A DNA stretch of 64,000 nt. It comes from Triticum aestivum (taxonomy: Eukaryota; Streptophyta; Magnoliopsida; Poales; Poaceae). The notes beneath the pieces are model-generated. The model saw only the letters and a list, made by a program, of their open reading frames with translations. It was not told where the DNA came from and did not search any database. Both the position numbers and the translations under genes were made by a program. Position 1 is the first letter of the stretch. Every line of letters begins with the position of its first letter. Where the stretch lies: the NCBI RefSeq assembly GCF_018294505.1, contig NC_057795.1, positions 232,790,643 through 232,854,642 of the forward strand. The letters run 5' to 3'. Below are positions 35,754-45,859 of this stretch, in pieces.

Positions 35754-36237
35754 TGTCGTGGATTTGTCACGGCAGATGTCCTAGCGAAAGGACTTAGTCG
35801 TGGAGCCATCGCTACGAGTTTACTTGAAGGGGTTAAAGCGGACACAAAGACACGAGGATTTTATACTAGTTCGGCCCCTTCGATGAAGGTAAAAGCCTAC
35901 GTCTAGTTGTGATGGAATTGATATGATCTCGATGGTTAGGGAGCAAACAAGCTTCGCCTAGGCTCGAGTTGTAGTTGTCTGTCTTGAAGCGCCACCGGGT
36001 CGTCCCCTTATATACACGGGTGACGCCCGTCGGTCCATAGAGTCCTAACCGGTTCATACTCGTATTCCGGTTGGTATCTCTCTATTCCTTACTTACAATA
36101 CAAGTCATACATCAGGCCGATTCACGGCTACATGTTCTAACCGACTTCAGGCATTGGGCCTTCATCTGTTTACGCCACTAAGGAAGTTAACCCGACCCAA
36201 GTAGGCCGGTTTACACCTAGTGGTAATATCCCCAACA
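35754..36237 (-). repeat. 5' LTR of element H (484 bp)
   Basis: Same length as the left copy, with 9 substitutions between them. It is followed by the target duplication TATAC at 36238-36242. Confidence 0.95.
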
Positions 36238-36242
36238 TATAC

Positions 36243-36331
36243 ATATACAACGTGTACACCTTGTCTCTATTGTTAGCCATATTTCAGATTAAGCAACGCC
36301 GGGGACAGCTTTGTTTTCAAGAAGGGGAGAG
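36243..36331 (+). other. 3' end of element G interior with polypurine tract
   Basis: The last 89 bp of G. It includes the purine tract GAAGGGGAGAG (36321-36331) directly before the LTR. One frame (GQLCFQEGESDED) reads through the tract into the LTR and continues as the polyprotein tail, which shows that this end derives from a full gag-pol element. Confidence 0.8.
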
Positions 36332-37227
36332 TGATGAGGACATGGCTACCACAGTTACACCCATATCCCCTGTTGTTTTACCTCTTGGAATAGTTGCTAG
36401 AGCTTAGATACACCAATTAAATTATCGGGTACTTTCGTTTCTTGGTAATGTTTCTAGTGTTCATGAGAATATGATGATGCCTAACGTAGATACATTTGTG
36501 TTGCTTGCAATTGAAGGGCCTAGCATGGACAAGAAGGATGAACATTGGAGCATGGTCAAGCACGGAGATGAAGGTGCGTGCAAAGAGAACAAGAACGGAG
36601 GTTCAAGTGGAGATTTCCGGAGTTTGAAGCCACCATGGAGACATACAAGAAGATGGACGAAATATACAAGATGGCCTTTCATAAATTCCGTCCCTAGCTT
36701 ATTATTGGTGTTGCGCCACCTTATTTTGGGCCAGGCCCATGTAATCTATTTTTAGAGTCCATATTGTATGGGAAACAACTTAGGAGGGGTTTTAGTCCCA
36801 CCTTGCCAAGGGTGGACAAAATCCCCTCTCTTTTCCCTATATATATAGCCCTTAAGGCTTCGTTTAGACTTGGGTTTTGTTTAGATTAAAGTTCGCCATA
36901 GCTGCAACTTCGCGTACTTCGTTTGTGTTCAACGACCAGACAAAGGCGTCACAGAACCCCACCTTGATCAATAAAGCTTTCATCTTATATTCGCAATATC
37001 TAGATTGCAATCTCAGTTTCTTGCTTGTTCTTTGTTTGCTCGCAGGAAACAGACCCTCGTGGTCAGGTTGATCGTGCTCCGGTGTGGTCAATAACCTCTC
37101 GGAGTTGGTTTAGCGATTGCTAAGGCGCAACGTCCTCGCACGTTCGTAGTCGGATCGTCAAAGTCGACTTCCACCAAAGCGATATCCATCATCTCATCGA
37201 AAGATCGGGACACCCCGCCTCTATCAC
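36332..37227 (+). repeat. 3' LTR of element G (896 bp)
   Basis: Starts TGATGAGGACATGG and ends CTCTATCA. It differs from 18862-19756 at about 18 positions plus one indel. It is followed by the target duplication CCTAT (37228-37232). One in-frame TAG now interrupts the LTR-encoded polyprotein tail early (ARA then stop). Confidence 0.95.
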
Positions 37228-37232
37228 CTATC

Positions 37233-38301
37233 CACTTCTTTTCTCCATAGACAGTGCCTCCTTGATCTGTCAAAGATCTCAATCAACTTGAGTGGTAGTT
37301 TGAGAACACACATAGCGAAGGATAATAGCGATGAAAGCGCGGAGTTAATCAGTTGTACTCTCTCCCCGTAGGATAGCCAGATAGTTGTTCCTGTCAACCT
37401 TCTCTCAATTCTGTCGACCAAAGGCATTAACTCTCTAACAGTGGGTCTTGTTGTGCCCAGAGGCAAACCTAGATAGGTAAACAGCATCTCCCCAACTTGA
37501 CATCCAAGAGCATTGGCCAGATCCAGAGTTTTTTGAGCATTTACATTGATTGGCATTAATTGCGACTTAGTTTAATTAATTTTTAGGCCAGTTGCTCGGG
37601 CATAAGAATCAAGAATGCCTTTGATTGTCTGTAGCTCTTGTTGACTTGCTGGAAGAATGATTAATGTATCGTCTGCATATTGTATGACTGGATAATCTTC
37701 AGAAGCAGGCTGGTTAATTGGTAGTGAAATCAGACCATCCATCCATGCTTTATTAATTAAAGACTGTAATAAATCCGCCGCAAGCACAAATAACAGTGGT
37801 GAAATTGGGTCCCCCTGTCTCACCCCCCGCTTACATTGGAATTCTGTACTAGGTATACCATTCAGAAGAATTGATGAGGATCCAGACTGCAGCAACATCT
37901 TAATCCACATACACCACCTGTCATCAAAACCCTTGCATTCCAACATTTTCAAAATCAAAGAATGTTCCATCGTGTCAAATGCCTTCTCGAAATCAAGTTT
38001 CAGAATTACAATTTCCTTGCCAGAGTGTTTGCATTGGTGTAAATATTCGAAGGCCCAACCGAGGCAATACTGGTTACGGTGAACAACCTTTAAAATCCAG
38101 CGTTGAAGCCTTTCAGAGAGGATCTTTGTTATAACTTTGAGCACACAGTTTAACAAGGAGATAGGTCTGTAATCATTGACAGATTCAGGCGTTAGCTTCT
38201 TCAGTATTAGTGTGATTAATGACGTGTTCAAGGATTGCAAATTTATTGTCCCTTGCCAGAAGTCCTCACAAAGAGTGTAAAAATCTTCTTTTATTATATC
38301 C
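37233..38301 (-). pseudogene. LINE reverse transcriptase domain, 5' part of the split LINE
   Basis: The minus-strand frame from 38301 to 37572 carries typical LINE RT motifs: ESVNDYRPISLLNC, LDFEKAFDTMEH, GVRQGDPISPLLF and the catalytic YADD in IQYADDTLIIL (about 37670). It continues after a TAA at 37572-37574 with VGEMLFTYLGLPLG, also typical. It is interrupted at 37233 by element G; the coding continues at 18861. The 5' end at 38301 is already inside the RT domain, so the endonuclease and ORF1 are missing. It is a dead, truncated copy. The RT would have primed on nicked chromosomal DNA. Confidence 0.9.
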
Positions 38302-38312
38302 CTACATCATCT

Positions 38313-38324
38313 TGGTATCAGAGC
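38313..38324 (+). promoter_or_regulatory. Primer-binding site of element B (tRNA-iMet)
   Basis: TGGTATCAGAGC, a perfect match to the plant consensus site. It overlaps the last T of the LINE target duplication (38302-38313), so the LINE landed on the LTR/PBS boundary. Confidence 0.9.
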
Positions 38325-38630
38325 CACGTTGATCACAAATTTGGAGCCTCCCCCTTCATTTTCTAGCATTCTTTTGCTTGATTTCGTCCTAAATTCGAAA
38401 ATCCCAACCAAAAATAGCCCCCAATGCTTTCTGTGATTTGTTGGTTTGATGATGTTTTGTTGATTTTTATCCATGGATTCGTTGTGTCTTGAGTAGATCT
38501 AGCCTTCCTCATCTTTTCCCCCATTTCCATCCATGAAATCATCTCAATTTTGCCCTGGGAAATCGTGTTTTTCCGCCCCCGTTCTTAGGCCTAGAATTTA
38601 GGGTCTGTCCCAAAAGAAATTCCACAACCC

Positions 38631-38826
38631 CCGGAACTTCCGGACTCCCCCAAAACTTCCGCCCCCCGGAACTTTCATCCTTACCCCGGAACTTCTGGGC
38701 TTACTAGAGAGTTTACCCCAAAATCTCCCAGACTCCTCGCACTTTTTCCGCAACCCCCGGAACTTCCGGCCACCCCCCGGAACTTCCGAAGCTCGGAACT
38801 TCTGGCCTAGGCCCGGAACTTCCGGC
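38631..38826. repeat. Palindromic CCGGAACTTCCGG array in B leader
   Basis: At least seven copies of CGGAACTT, several extending to the full palindrome CCGGAACTTCCGG. They are separated by C-rich linkers and irregularly spaced (about 16-75 bp). They lie 310-510 bp after the primer site. Element A has a different palindromic motif cluster at the equivalent place. Confidence 0.85.
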
Positions 38827-39089
38827 CTAACCAGAAACTTTCCCAAAATTTCAACATCACCCTCCTTCGCCGTTTTCATCATAACTTTTTGCTTCGAACT
38901 CCGATTTCAGCGTTCTTTAGCTCGTGTTGAAGATATCGATGTGCCCAAGGTCCTCACATTGGTTTCACCACCTTTGACTCCATCAAAATAGTTGGCAATT
39001 TTTTCCTAGGCCTTCCACCATTACATCCGCATTGCCACCACCGACTTCCACAACCTAACCCATTTTATCCCCATAGCATTAGTGGTTGC

Positions 39090-39441
39090 TTGAGTAGTGA
39101 TTCAAGTCTCCTATGGTGTTTCAGCTACTTAGGGAGGTTACTTCTTCATCAACCACCACCATAACTTCCGCATAACCTTCCCCACCATACACTTCCGCCA
39201 CCCCAACTTAACCCAATTTTTGTTTGAGTTTGTTTGAGTTGTGGTTTGTTTATCCTAAGGTGTTTTGGCTACTTAGGGACGGTCAATTCAACTCCGAATC
39301 GCATAACCCATCATTCCACCTCTGCATTGCTGAGTGCAAACCACCACCGTATTCCTGCTACCACCATTTGGCATTTGCCTTTGGAGATTTTGAGTTTGCG
39401 GTTTTTCTGTTTCCTAGGGAGTTTCGGCTAACTAGGAACGG
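39090..39441. repeat. Loose tandem repeat in B leader
   Basis: Three similar blocks end in GTTTCAGCTACTTAGGGA (about 39117), GTTTTGGCTACTTAGGGA (about 39261) and GTTTCGGCTAACTAGGAA (about 39421). Each is preceded by a TGAG/TTTG-rich stretch. Spacing is about 145-160 bp. Confidence 0.65.
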
Positions 39442-40446
39442 TTCGACATCGACAACATTGCCGCTCAACCTCGCCAAGGATTCGACATCGACCACCATCA
39501 CCATTTTGACACCCTAACCATAAGCAAGATGGTAACCTCTATATCTTGGTATCGTAGTATCCCACCATTTCACATTTTTCTTGCCATGAAATTGATAACC
39601 CCTAGCCCATTTTGCGTAACTTGCCTATCGAGACTAGCCATTGAGTATTGCCGGCAACCTTACTTATGCACATTAGTGATCATTGATCTACACCTTCCAT
39701 TGCATAGAAACCATATCATATTGGTATCATCTTGGTATTATAGTACCAGCCCTTGTGTCACATCCTTGTTCCCGCATATACACAATTGTTATCTTGGTTT
39801 ATGCATTTCGCATAGTGGCCATACAAAAAAAGAATAAGCTTTTAAGCAAAAGAAAGAGTGAACAAAGAAGCTTGTAAGCAAGAGCCATAGCATCTTACCA
39901 CATTGCATATAAGATTTTCACATCCGATCATCTTGGATCATCTTGAGAGGAACACCAGAACATCATATATAATAGCATACTTGGGATAGAAAGTTGATAC
40001 ATTTTGCATCTTATAGGTTGTGCACAAGTGTCATATCCGCCTATTGAGAAATCGTGCGAGCAACTCTCTTGAGTTGTGCAACACGAGCATTTTCCGTGAA
40101 TTCCACATTTTGTGCTCATTCCATGGTTGCACGACCCCATTTCCGTGTGTGTGTTTTCGTGTGCCACCCATTGCTATTGGTCTACTTGTTTCACTTGCAA
40201 ATTTGTGAATCTCTTTCAACATTATTGACTCATAATAATATTTGCACCAATTTTTTTGCCACTATCCTCACTGAGCTCCACCAAAAGCTTTACTTGTGTA
40301 GGCTTGAGAATTGACAAGATCCGGTACCAATTGTGCTATTTCCTCGTTATGTTATTGAGTGATCATTGATCCATCTTCAACATTGCATAAGGTACATTTG
40401 GTCTATTTCTTCTCTTTCTCCCACTCACATTTGCCTGAATCTTTTG

Positions 40447-41547
40447 ATGGATAGGCAAGCCATTTCATCTCCGGTCTTAGAGAACAACAATGACGCGAAC
40501 AACTACATCACCAAATTGTCAATCTTCTATCTACAACAAGAAATGAAAGGTGCACAATCGAGATTGCGAGAATGTACCGAAAACCTCACCATCGACATAT
40601 GACACTCCGTGCTACGTACAAGAAACTACCTCAACCACAATCTCTCCAAACAAAAGGAGGAGAAAGATGCAAAGATGGAGGAGATTCGGTGCTTGTTGAT
40701 CAACCGGTCTTCCTCTTCAACATCCTCAAGGCAACGACGAGCAAGTCGATCATCTTTGGAGCACCCACGTGATGTAAGGGTAATTCATTCACGTCAACAT
40801 CTCCATGGCGACCACCATCACATTCGTGGTCCCCATCGTCATGAAGGGCAAGTCACCTCCAAGCAACATGTGCACGAAGACGACGAACGACATCTACTAT
40901 GAGCTCAAGCACGACAACGACATCATGAACATGAAGATGCTCCACGCACGCAAACCTACAAGTCCCAACAAGTTCTACATCAAGCTACGGCCAAACTTCA
41001 TGAGCTCAAGAGAAGACCGCAAGACATGCACCACCAAGAGGAAGTTATGGCTGCCACCACCACTTCGGCATCTTCGCCAAGTGTTATCAAGGCATCTTCG
41101 CCTTTGGACGTATGGCATCTTCCCCTACTTCCCACGAGCACGCCTACATCAACTTCATCAAGTCCAAGGCAACCACCTACAAGCCAGGCCGACACTTCTA
41201 TCTTCGGAAGCCCCTCAAGGAAGATGGTCGAGCATGGGAAATTCCCTTCAGTCACAGAGACGATCTAAGAGGTTCCAGATCATATGGACCTCATACAAGA
41301 CGGCGACAAGATGGTCGAATAAGGGCCATCCCCTTCGACCATGGTGATGAGTGCAAACCTTTTCTACAACACGAAGATGACGCCCCAATGGGACTCATAC
41401 TCCGAATCAAGCTATGAGACCGCACATGAGACATTATCTTTGGTCTCGGAGGAGAGTGATGTTTTGCCACATCCTACAGCATTCATCTTTGGAGGCATTA
41501 TGGATGAGGAGGTTGCGCATGGGACTGCCCTTCAACCAAGGCGGTGA
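40447..41547 (+). pseudogene. Gag-like relic of element B
   Basis: The ATG at 40447 starts MDRQAISSPVLENNN, the same place and similar first residues as the gag start of element A (MMDRPSSSANPV). The frame stops at 40600-40602, and later pieces lie in other frames (40609-40902, 41026-41268, 41341-41547). The sequence is rich in Ser, Thr and His and shows no capsid core or zinc knuckle that I can recognise. It is best read as a decayed or highly diverged gag N-terminal region. Confidence 0.5.
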
Positions 41548-42101
41548 TAGGATTTGAGCATAAAGACATTTGCACCTACATCTGTCCGATACACACATAT
41601 GACGAGATGCCCCAATTCCCATGTGTGGAGAGCCACCACCACATGAGTGACATGAGTGACTCCACCTTATGTGTGACATTGAGAGCATTTCCTATGAGAG
41701 GATGAGTGTGACCACCACTAGCCCCATAGTTGTGAGCATGCCACACATCCTATGTGAGGTTGCCATTTCAGTGACTCCACCAACCATACGAGTGAGAGCA
41801 TCCAAGAGGGAGTGAGTGAGCCACAACACTTAGTGAGTGAGGTAGTTGATAGGGCATGTGAGGCCACTATGATTTCTAACGACTTAACCTCTACTCCGAG
41901 TGTGTTTTCTTCTTTGGTGTTAGGTCTCATACATGACGACATGCCTACCCTCGACGAGTCCATCCCTCTAATGGGAAAACCGATGGCCATGGTGGAAGAA
42001 GATGCACCCCCACATGGTACCATCAAGTTGCAACCTCACCTACAACACATGAGTGACGCTCCAAAGGTAACATAGGTGACGATGCTTCTCTTGTCCCACT
42101 A
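41548..42101 (+). other. Interior of element B, no clear gene
   Basis: Short frames only. The 41812-42075 frame (ESIPLMGKPMAMVEEDAP) may belong to the same ancestral protein as the next entry but is separated from it by stops. Confidence 0.5.
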
Positions 42102-42677
42102 GTGGACAATATTACCGATGATTGCTTGCATGATGTTGACACGCCTATTACCATTCTTCATGCTAGTGTGACTTTCTCATGTCTTGACTTACCAATTTAT
42201 GATGAATATGATGATGAGCATGTTGAGTTGCCTAGTTGTGATGCTATGCTCCATAGGATATCATGTGAAAAATCTGTTGGTCACATCATGTTCGACAACC
42301 CTTTAAACTTGTCATATCCTATGAGTGAGATCTCCCACATTACAACATTTCAATCTCAACATAGTAACTATGCATGCCCCATTAACATAAATCCCATTTG
42401 CACTTATGGCATAGATGACGAGATGATGTTCATTGGATTTCGTTTTTCATGTGATGATATTGCCATGCTTCCTTTACATAATTTGCGTAATTCATCTACT
42501 ATGCCATGCCATGATCACGTTGTTCTAAATATGCTTTGTTTTTTATGTTGTCAATATTCTCCATGTGATGTTTCCACTAATGCTCATGAGGAGACCCCCA
42601 TAGTTTCCTCATACATATTAGGAGATTTTGATACATTCCATACTTTGCATGATTCCCATAAATGCGTGCACCATATG
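42102..42677 (+). CDS. Unknown Cys/His-rich frame of element B, cut by C
   Basis: 192 codons remain open up to the insertion point of C. The sequence is unusually rich in Cys, His, Asp and Met (SYPMSEISHIT, CTYGIDDEMMFIGF, LCFLCCQYSPCDV). It resembles no gag or pol domain. In position and composition it recalls the C-terminal half of element G's protein, which also has DEC, CDELP and Cys-pair motifs. I cannot assign a function. It may be a replacement module of non-autonomous Gypsy elements. The frame continues into C by chance to 42833. Confidence 0.5.
42673..42677. repeat. Left flank of element C (candidate target duplication)
   Basis: ATATG directly before TGTCGTGG. The partner copy would lie right of the window. 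Confidence 0.4.
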
Positions 42678-43571
42678 TGTCGTGGGGGAACCACGACCAC
42701 CTATGGGGCTGCGAACCCCTTTTTGGTTCGGCGGGGGGATGTCATGTTGCACAAAGTGTGGAGGAGCATGAGGCAGAACGACAAAGATCGCACGAGCAGC
42801 TTTTACCCAGGTTTGGGCCACCGTGAGGTGTAAAACCCTATTCCTGCTTTGGTGGATTGATGGTAGATGGTGGTGGAAAACGGAGCCCTCTTACCCGGCA
42901 GGGTTGCTTTGGGACGAGAATGGCTATGCACGTACGAGTGTACAAGGGTCAGACCCCTTTCTATGGTTGCCATGGGCCTCCTTTGATCGATCAAGTGGTC
43001 ACCACAATGGCAAATCAGTCATTACACACTGATTAGATAGCAAATAGTGCTATCATACCTAACTCTGCAGGCAGACATAGCACACTAAATGCTCCGCTCA
43101 ATGTCACATCACAGCTTTCCCTGCAGGCCTTGCCGGGTTGATTCGCCAGCTTGTCGCCTGCTTGCTTGACACATCCCAGGACGGGTGTCGCTTGTGGGTA
43201 TTTTCTGTAGAAAGTGGCTACCATGTGGCATATAGAAGCCACTTAGTCACCTTAGATCTTGACACCACACAGATCGACGATGTACGTCGTGGTGAGGTGG
43301 TGCGGTGGAGCGACTTGGTTCTGCTTGACGATCCATGGAAGGCTTGCTTCCAGGGATAACCTTGCGTGTCCGACAGGCTTGCCTGTCCTGCAGGTGAGGT
43401 TTCTCCGTTAGCAGTATCTGGCCCCTCTGGCTAGTCTTGGTCATCTTAATCTATGCTTGGGTCCCTCAGAGGGGATCGATCTATCTTGCTTGAGTTGACC
43501 ATGGTGTTGTGAACTTGTCCTCATGCCTGTGCACAGTCCAGGAAACGGACCCAGGGTCTGTTGCACCGGCA
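42678..43571 (-). repeat. 3' LTR of element C (~894 bp)
   Basis: The plus strand runs TGTCGTGGGGGAACC to GCACCGGCA, so the minus-strand LTR starts TGCCGGTGC and ends CCACGACA. It contains an ACCCAGGTTTGGGCC box similar to those in other Gypsy LTRs here. Only one copy is in the window, so the ends are inferred from the TG/CA termini and the adjoining purine tract. Confidence 0.65.
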
Positions 43572-43585
43572 GAAGCCCCCGGGCC
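43572..43585 (-). promoter_or_regulatory. Polypurine tract of element C
   Basis: The minus strand reads GGCCCGGGGGCTTC before the LTR start TGCCGG. This fits the G-rich tracts (GGGGCT) seen in E and F. Confidence 0.6.
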
Positions 43586-44044
43586 TGGCACGATCGCACC
43601 GCTGGGCATCATCGGGGCAGGCCCTAATTAGTGCACAAGCAGGAGTGCTCAGGCAGCTTTGCCTCTTGAGATCTTCTTTGCTTCTTCATTATCTTGTCTC
43701 TTGACCAATTTCCGGTTTTTCCGCACGTTGTGCTAAATGTTACAGTGAAAACTAGATCGTGGCTTGCGGACTGCCCACACCCCGCGATCACAGGGCGGAA
43801 ACAACCATCCCACTTTCCCTTCGCCCTTCGGGGTGTCTGCCATGTGTCGTGCATGCATTGCATTGGGTAGGTGGTGGACGTAGAGGGCACGGAAATGGGT
43901 GCCATGGCAGAAGACCGGGCGCCATTGATTGGCGCAGAAGGTCGGCTCTGATTCCCTGGGCTGTTGCAGGCACAGGGAATCCGTATTAGAGGAGCGAGGA
44001 GGTTGCCTTCTGGACGAAACGCCAACTCCTTGACCTCGCTCTGC

Positions 44045-44052
44045 TATAAAAG
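44045..44052 (+). promoter_or_regulatory. TATA box of the antisense gene in C
   Basis: TATAAAAG lies 76 bp before the first ATG (44121), antisense to C's pol. The arrangement repeats that of the antisense genes in H and F. Confidence 0.6.
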
Positions 44053-44120
44053 GAGATAGGAGCGATGGTTTTATTCACACACCTTGCATCTTCCTTTCTT
44101 CAAATTCTTCTTCGTTCGCC

Positions 44121-44771
44121 ATGACGAGAGGGCAAGGGTGCGGTGTCGCCCTAGCGACAGTGACAACAGCCTCTTCTTGGTAGCGTCTTCCTCCTCCTTC
44201 TGAGAGTGTGGGGGCAGAACCCGCTATGAGAGAAGGAGGGAGAGGACGAGGTCGAGGTTGTCGGGGTGCCCGGGGAGGAGGAGGACGAGGCGACGCCCAG
44301 ATCGCGCCTCCGCCGAATGCCCCTCCTCCGTTTGAAGGCCACATCAGAGACCAGCCTTTGGAGTTCATCATCAGGTTGTACAAGCCCCCACACGGATGCC
44401 TCCGTCTTCCCACTCCCTTTGCAAGGATGATGGAACTCGAGCAACCGTGTATGTTGAAGTTGCACATGAGGGGTTGCGGGAACGACAACATTCCTGTTGA
44501 CGTAGACGTCCCCGCCCCTCATGTTATGTACTTTTGCCGAGGCTGAAAGACCTTTGCCCGCGCCCATATCTTGTGGGGAGGTCATGTCCTCCATTTTAAG
44601 TTGATGGAGGATGGCTTCCTCTCCATCAAGGTGTTTAGGAGATCGGGTGCTCTCTTAGGGTGTTGAGTGGAGAGCTCGACCGATGATGAAAGCTCCACGT
44701 CGAGCGACAACGACAAGGAGGACAGTGACGGCAATGACGACACTGGCGACGACAACTCCAACTCCTTCTGA
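44121..44771 (+). pseudogene. Antisense B3-domain-like gene relic in element C
   Basis: One frame runs from ATG 44121 to TGA 44769-44771 but is interrupted by TAG 44181-44183, TGA 44544-44546 and TGA 44664-44666. After an Arg/Gly-rich stretch it encodes PLEFIIRLYKPPHGCLRLP, FARMMELEQP, then MLKLHMRGCG, HVMYFCRG and, after the stop, KTFARAHILWGGHVLHFKLM with SIKVFRRSGALLG and an acidic Ser/Asp tail. The order 'basic residues, LP..F, G-W-(stop), F....L..GH.L.FKL, V.VF' resembles the plant B3 DNA-binding fold. The first visible domain stop replaces the place where B3 proteins usually have Trp. In living homologues this would be a nuclear DNA-binding protein. Similarity judged by eye. Confidence 0.55.
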
Positions 44772-45859
44772 CCACCGCTTGTAGCATCTTCATCACAGGG
44801 CAGCGCCATCATTCGCACCTGCGTTTTCTCCCCAGCAAGGTGATTGCCGGGAAGTTGGATGCAGAGGTGGTGATGGTGCTCCCTGGCTTCTTCCAGTTGG
44901 ACCCATTAGCCCCACCGCGTCCTCCTGGCCCTAGTGGCGGTGGTTGGTAGGTCCTCTCTGCCATGCTCTCCATTGTTCTCCCTTCCCTGTTGGGCTACCT
45001 CTCCTAGAGCCCGATAGGGTTAGACTGAGCCCCCGCACAGGCACTCCTTTTGCCCTCTTTGCCTTCACTTGCCGTGCCTGGTGGGAGAGGGACAAGAAAG
45101 GGCATTATGGTGCACTTATCTTTTGTCAATCTTAAACCTTTAGGCACTTGGCAAATTTTAGTTCAAATAATGTAATCTCTTGAATCCATGTTTGTTTCTG
45201 TAAGATTTGCACTTTTATGAAACATATTAATGGAAAAGATAAACCTTGTCAGGGACCCGTGCATGTATATGGTCATGCAGAGGTGGAATGCCTCTATGTT
45301 AAAAATAATCGAGTTTCCCTGGTAGGCTATCTTGCCGGTACCCTCTATTTGGCTGCCGGGAAGACATGCTTGACGGGCACAAATCATAATGAGTGACCAG
45401 CCCCCGCCAACCTTTCTTCGTCAAAGGCCACTGTGACCATCTTGACCGAAGCAACGTTTGAGTCAAAAGATGGGAGCACCTAAGTTTCAAAAAGGTGGCG
45501 AGGCTTTCTTGTGCGCAAATTTAAACTTAGAGAAAACGTATGGATAAGAGATAGAACTTATCTGTTTGCCTGCCAGAGGTCATAGTGCTGGCTTGTCTCC
45601 TCATCTATTCTTAGGGACAGAATCCACGACAGGACCTGTAGATTATGCAGATGAAAATGATGCCAAATTCAACCTAATCTATATGAGGATGCAATGCTCA
45701 TGATATGCTTATGCATGCATGTCACTTGTTGGCCCCACCAGCGCTTCATTAATTTCTATTGCTGAGGGTCTGCGCCTGGCTTTGTACAAGGGGTTACATG
45801 CAACTAAGGCAAGGCCTGTACAAAAGGGTGGTTGCCGGGCAGGGCTCGACAGCTGCGCC
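44772..45859. other. Region between antisense gene and integrase of C
   Basis: About 1.1 kb with no recognised gene. It corresponds to the convergent 3' untranslated region seen in H. Confidence 0.55.

Larger units (their letters stand above)
23182..36237 (-). mobile_element. Element H: Tat/Retand-type Ty3/Gypsy retrotransposon with antisense gene
   Basis: A 13,056-bp element with two 484-bp LTRs differing at 9 positions (1.9%) and a perfect TATAC duplication. Minus-strand order: 5' LTR (36237-35754), PBS, gag-protease, RT, two RNase H domains, integrase, a repeat-bearing 3' region, polypurine tract and 3' LTR (23665-23182). The doubled RNase H and an antisense gene between pol and the 3' LTR are known features of the Tat lineage. 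Pol carries two nonsense codons and two frameshifts, so H is not autonomous as it stands. Confidence 0.93.
18862..37227 (+). mobile_element. Element G: non-autonomous Ty3/Gypsy retrotransposon, split by H
   Basis: Both LTRs (895 and 896 bp), PBS, polypurine tract and a 5-bp target duplication are present. It is inserted in the LINE and is itself interrupted by H (23182-36237). Without H it is about 5.3 kb. It encodes a gag-like protein but has no protease, RT, RNase H or integrase, so it would need enzymes from a relative. The LTRs differ at about 18 of 895 positions by eye (about 2%). Confidence 0.93.
38325..40446 (+). other. Leader of element B
   Basis: About 2.1 kb without a recognised gene. 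Features are a palindromic GGAACTTCC array (38631-38826) and a looser repeat with a 140-160 bp period (39090-39441). Confidence 0.7.
38302..42677 (+). mobile_element. Element B: oldest scaffold, non-autonomous Gypsy relative (visible part)
   Basis: It begins with the last bases of a 5' LTR (CTACATCA, 38302-38309), a tct spacer and a tRNA-iMet primer site, then a 2.1-kb leader, a gag-like relic and an open frame of unknown function. It is interrupted at 42677 by element C. The 5' LTR itself was pushed beyond the window by A and Z, and the 3' part lies beyond the right edge. The leader start is similar to that of element A, so the two belong to related families in opposite orientation. Confidence 0.8.

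Noticed and set aside
42678..42833. C-terminal extension of the unknown B frame to 42833
   Set aside because: The codons after 42677 are inside the LTR of C, so the extension is accidental.
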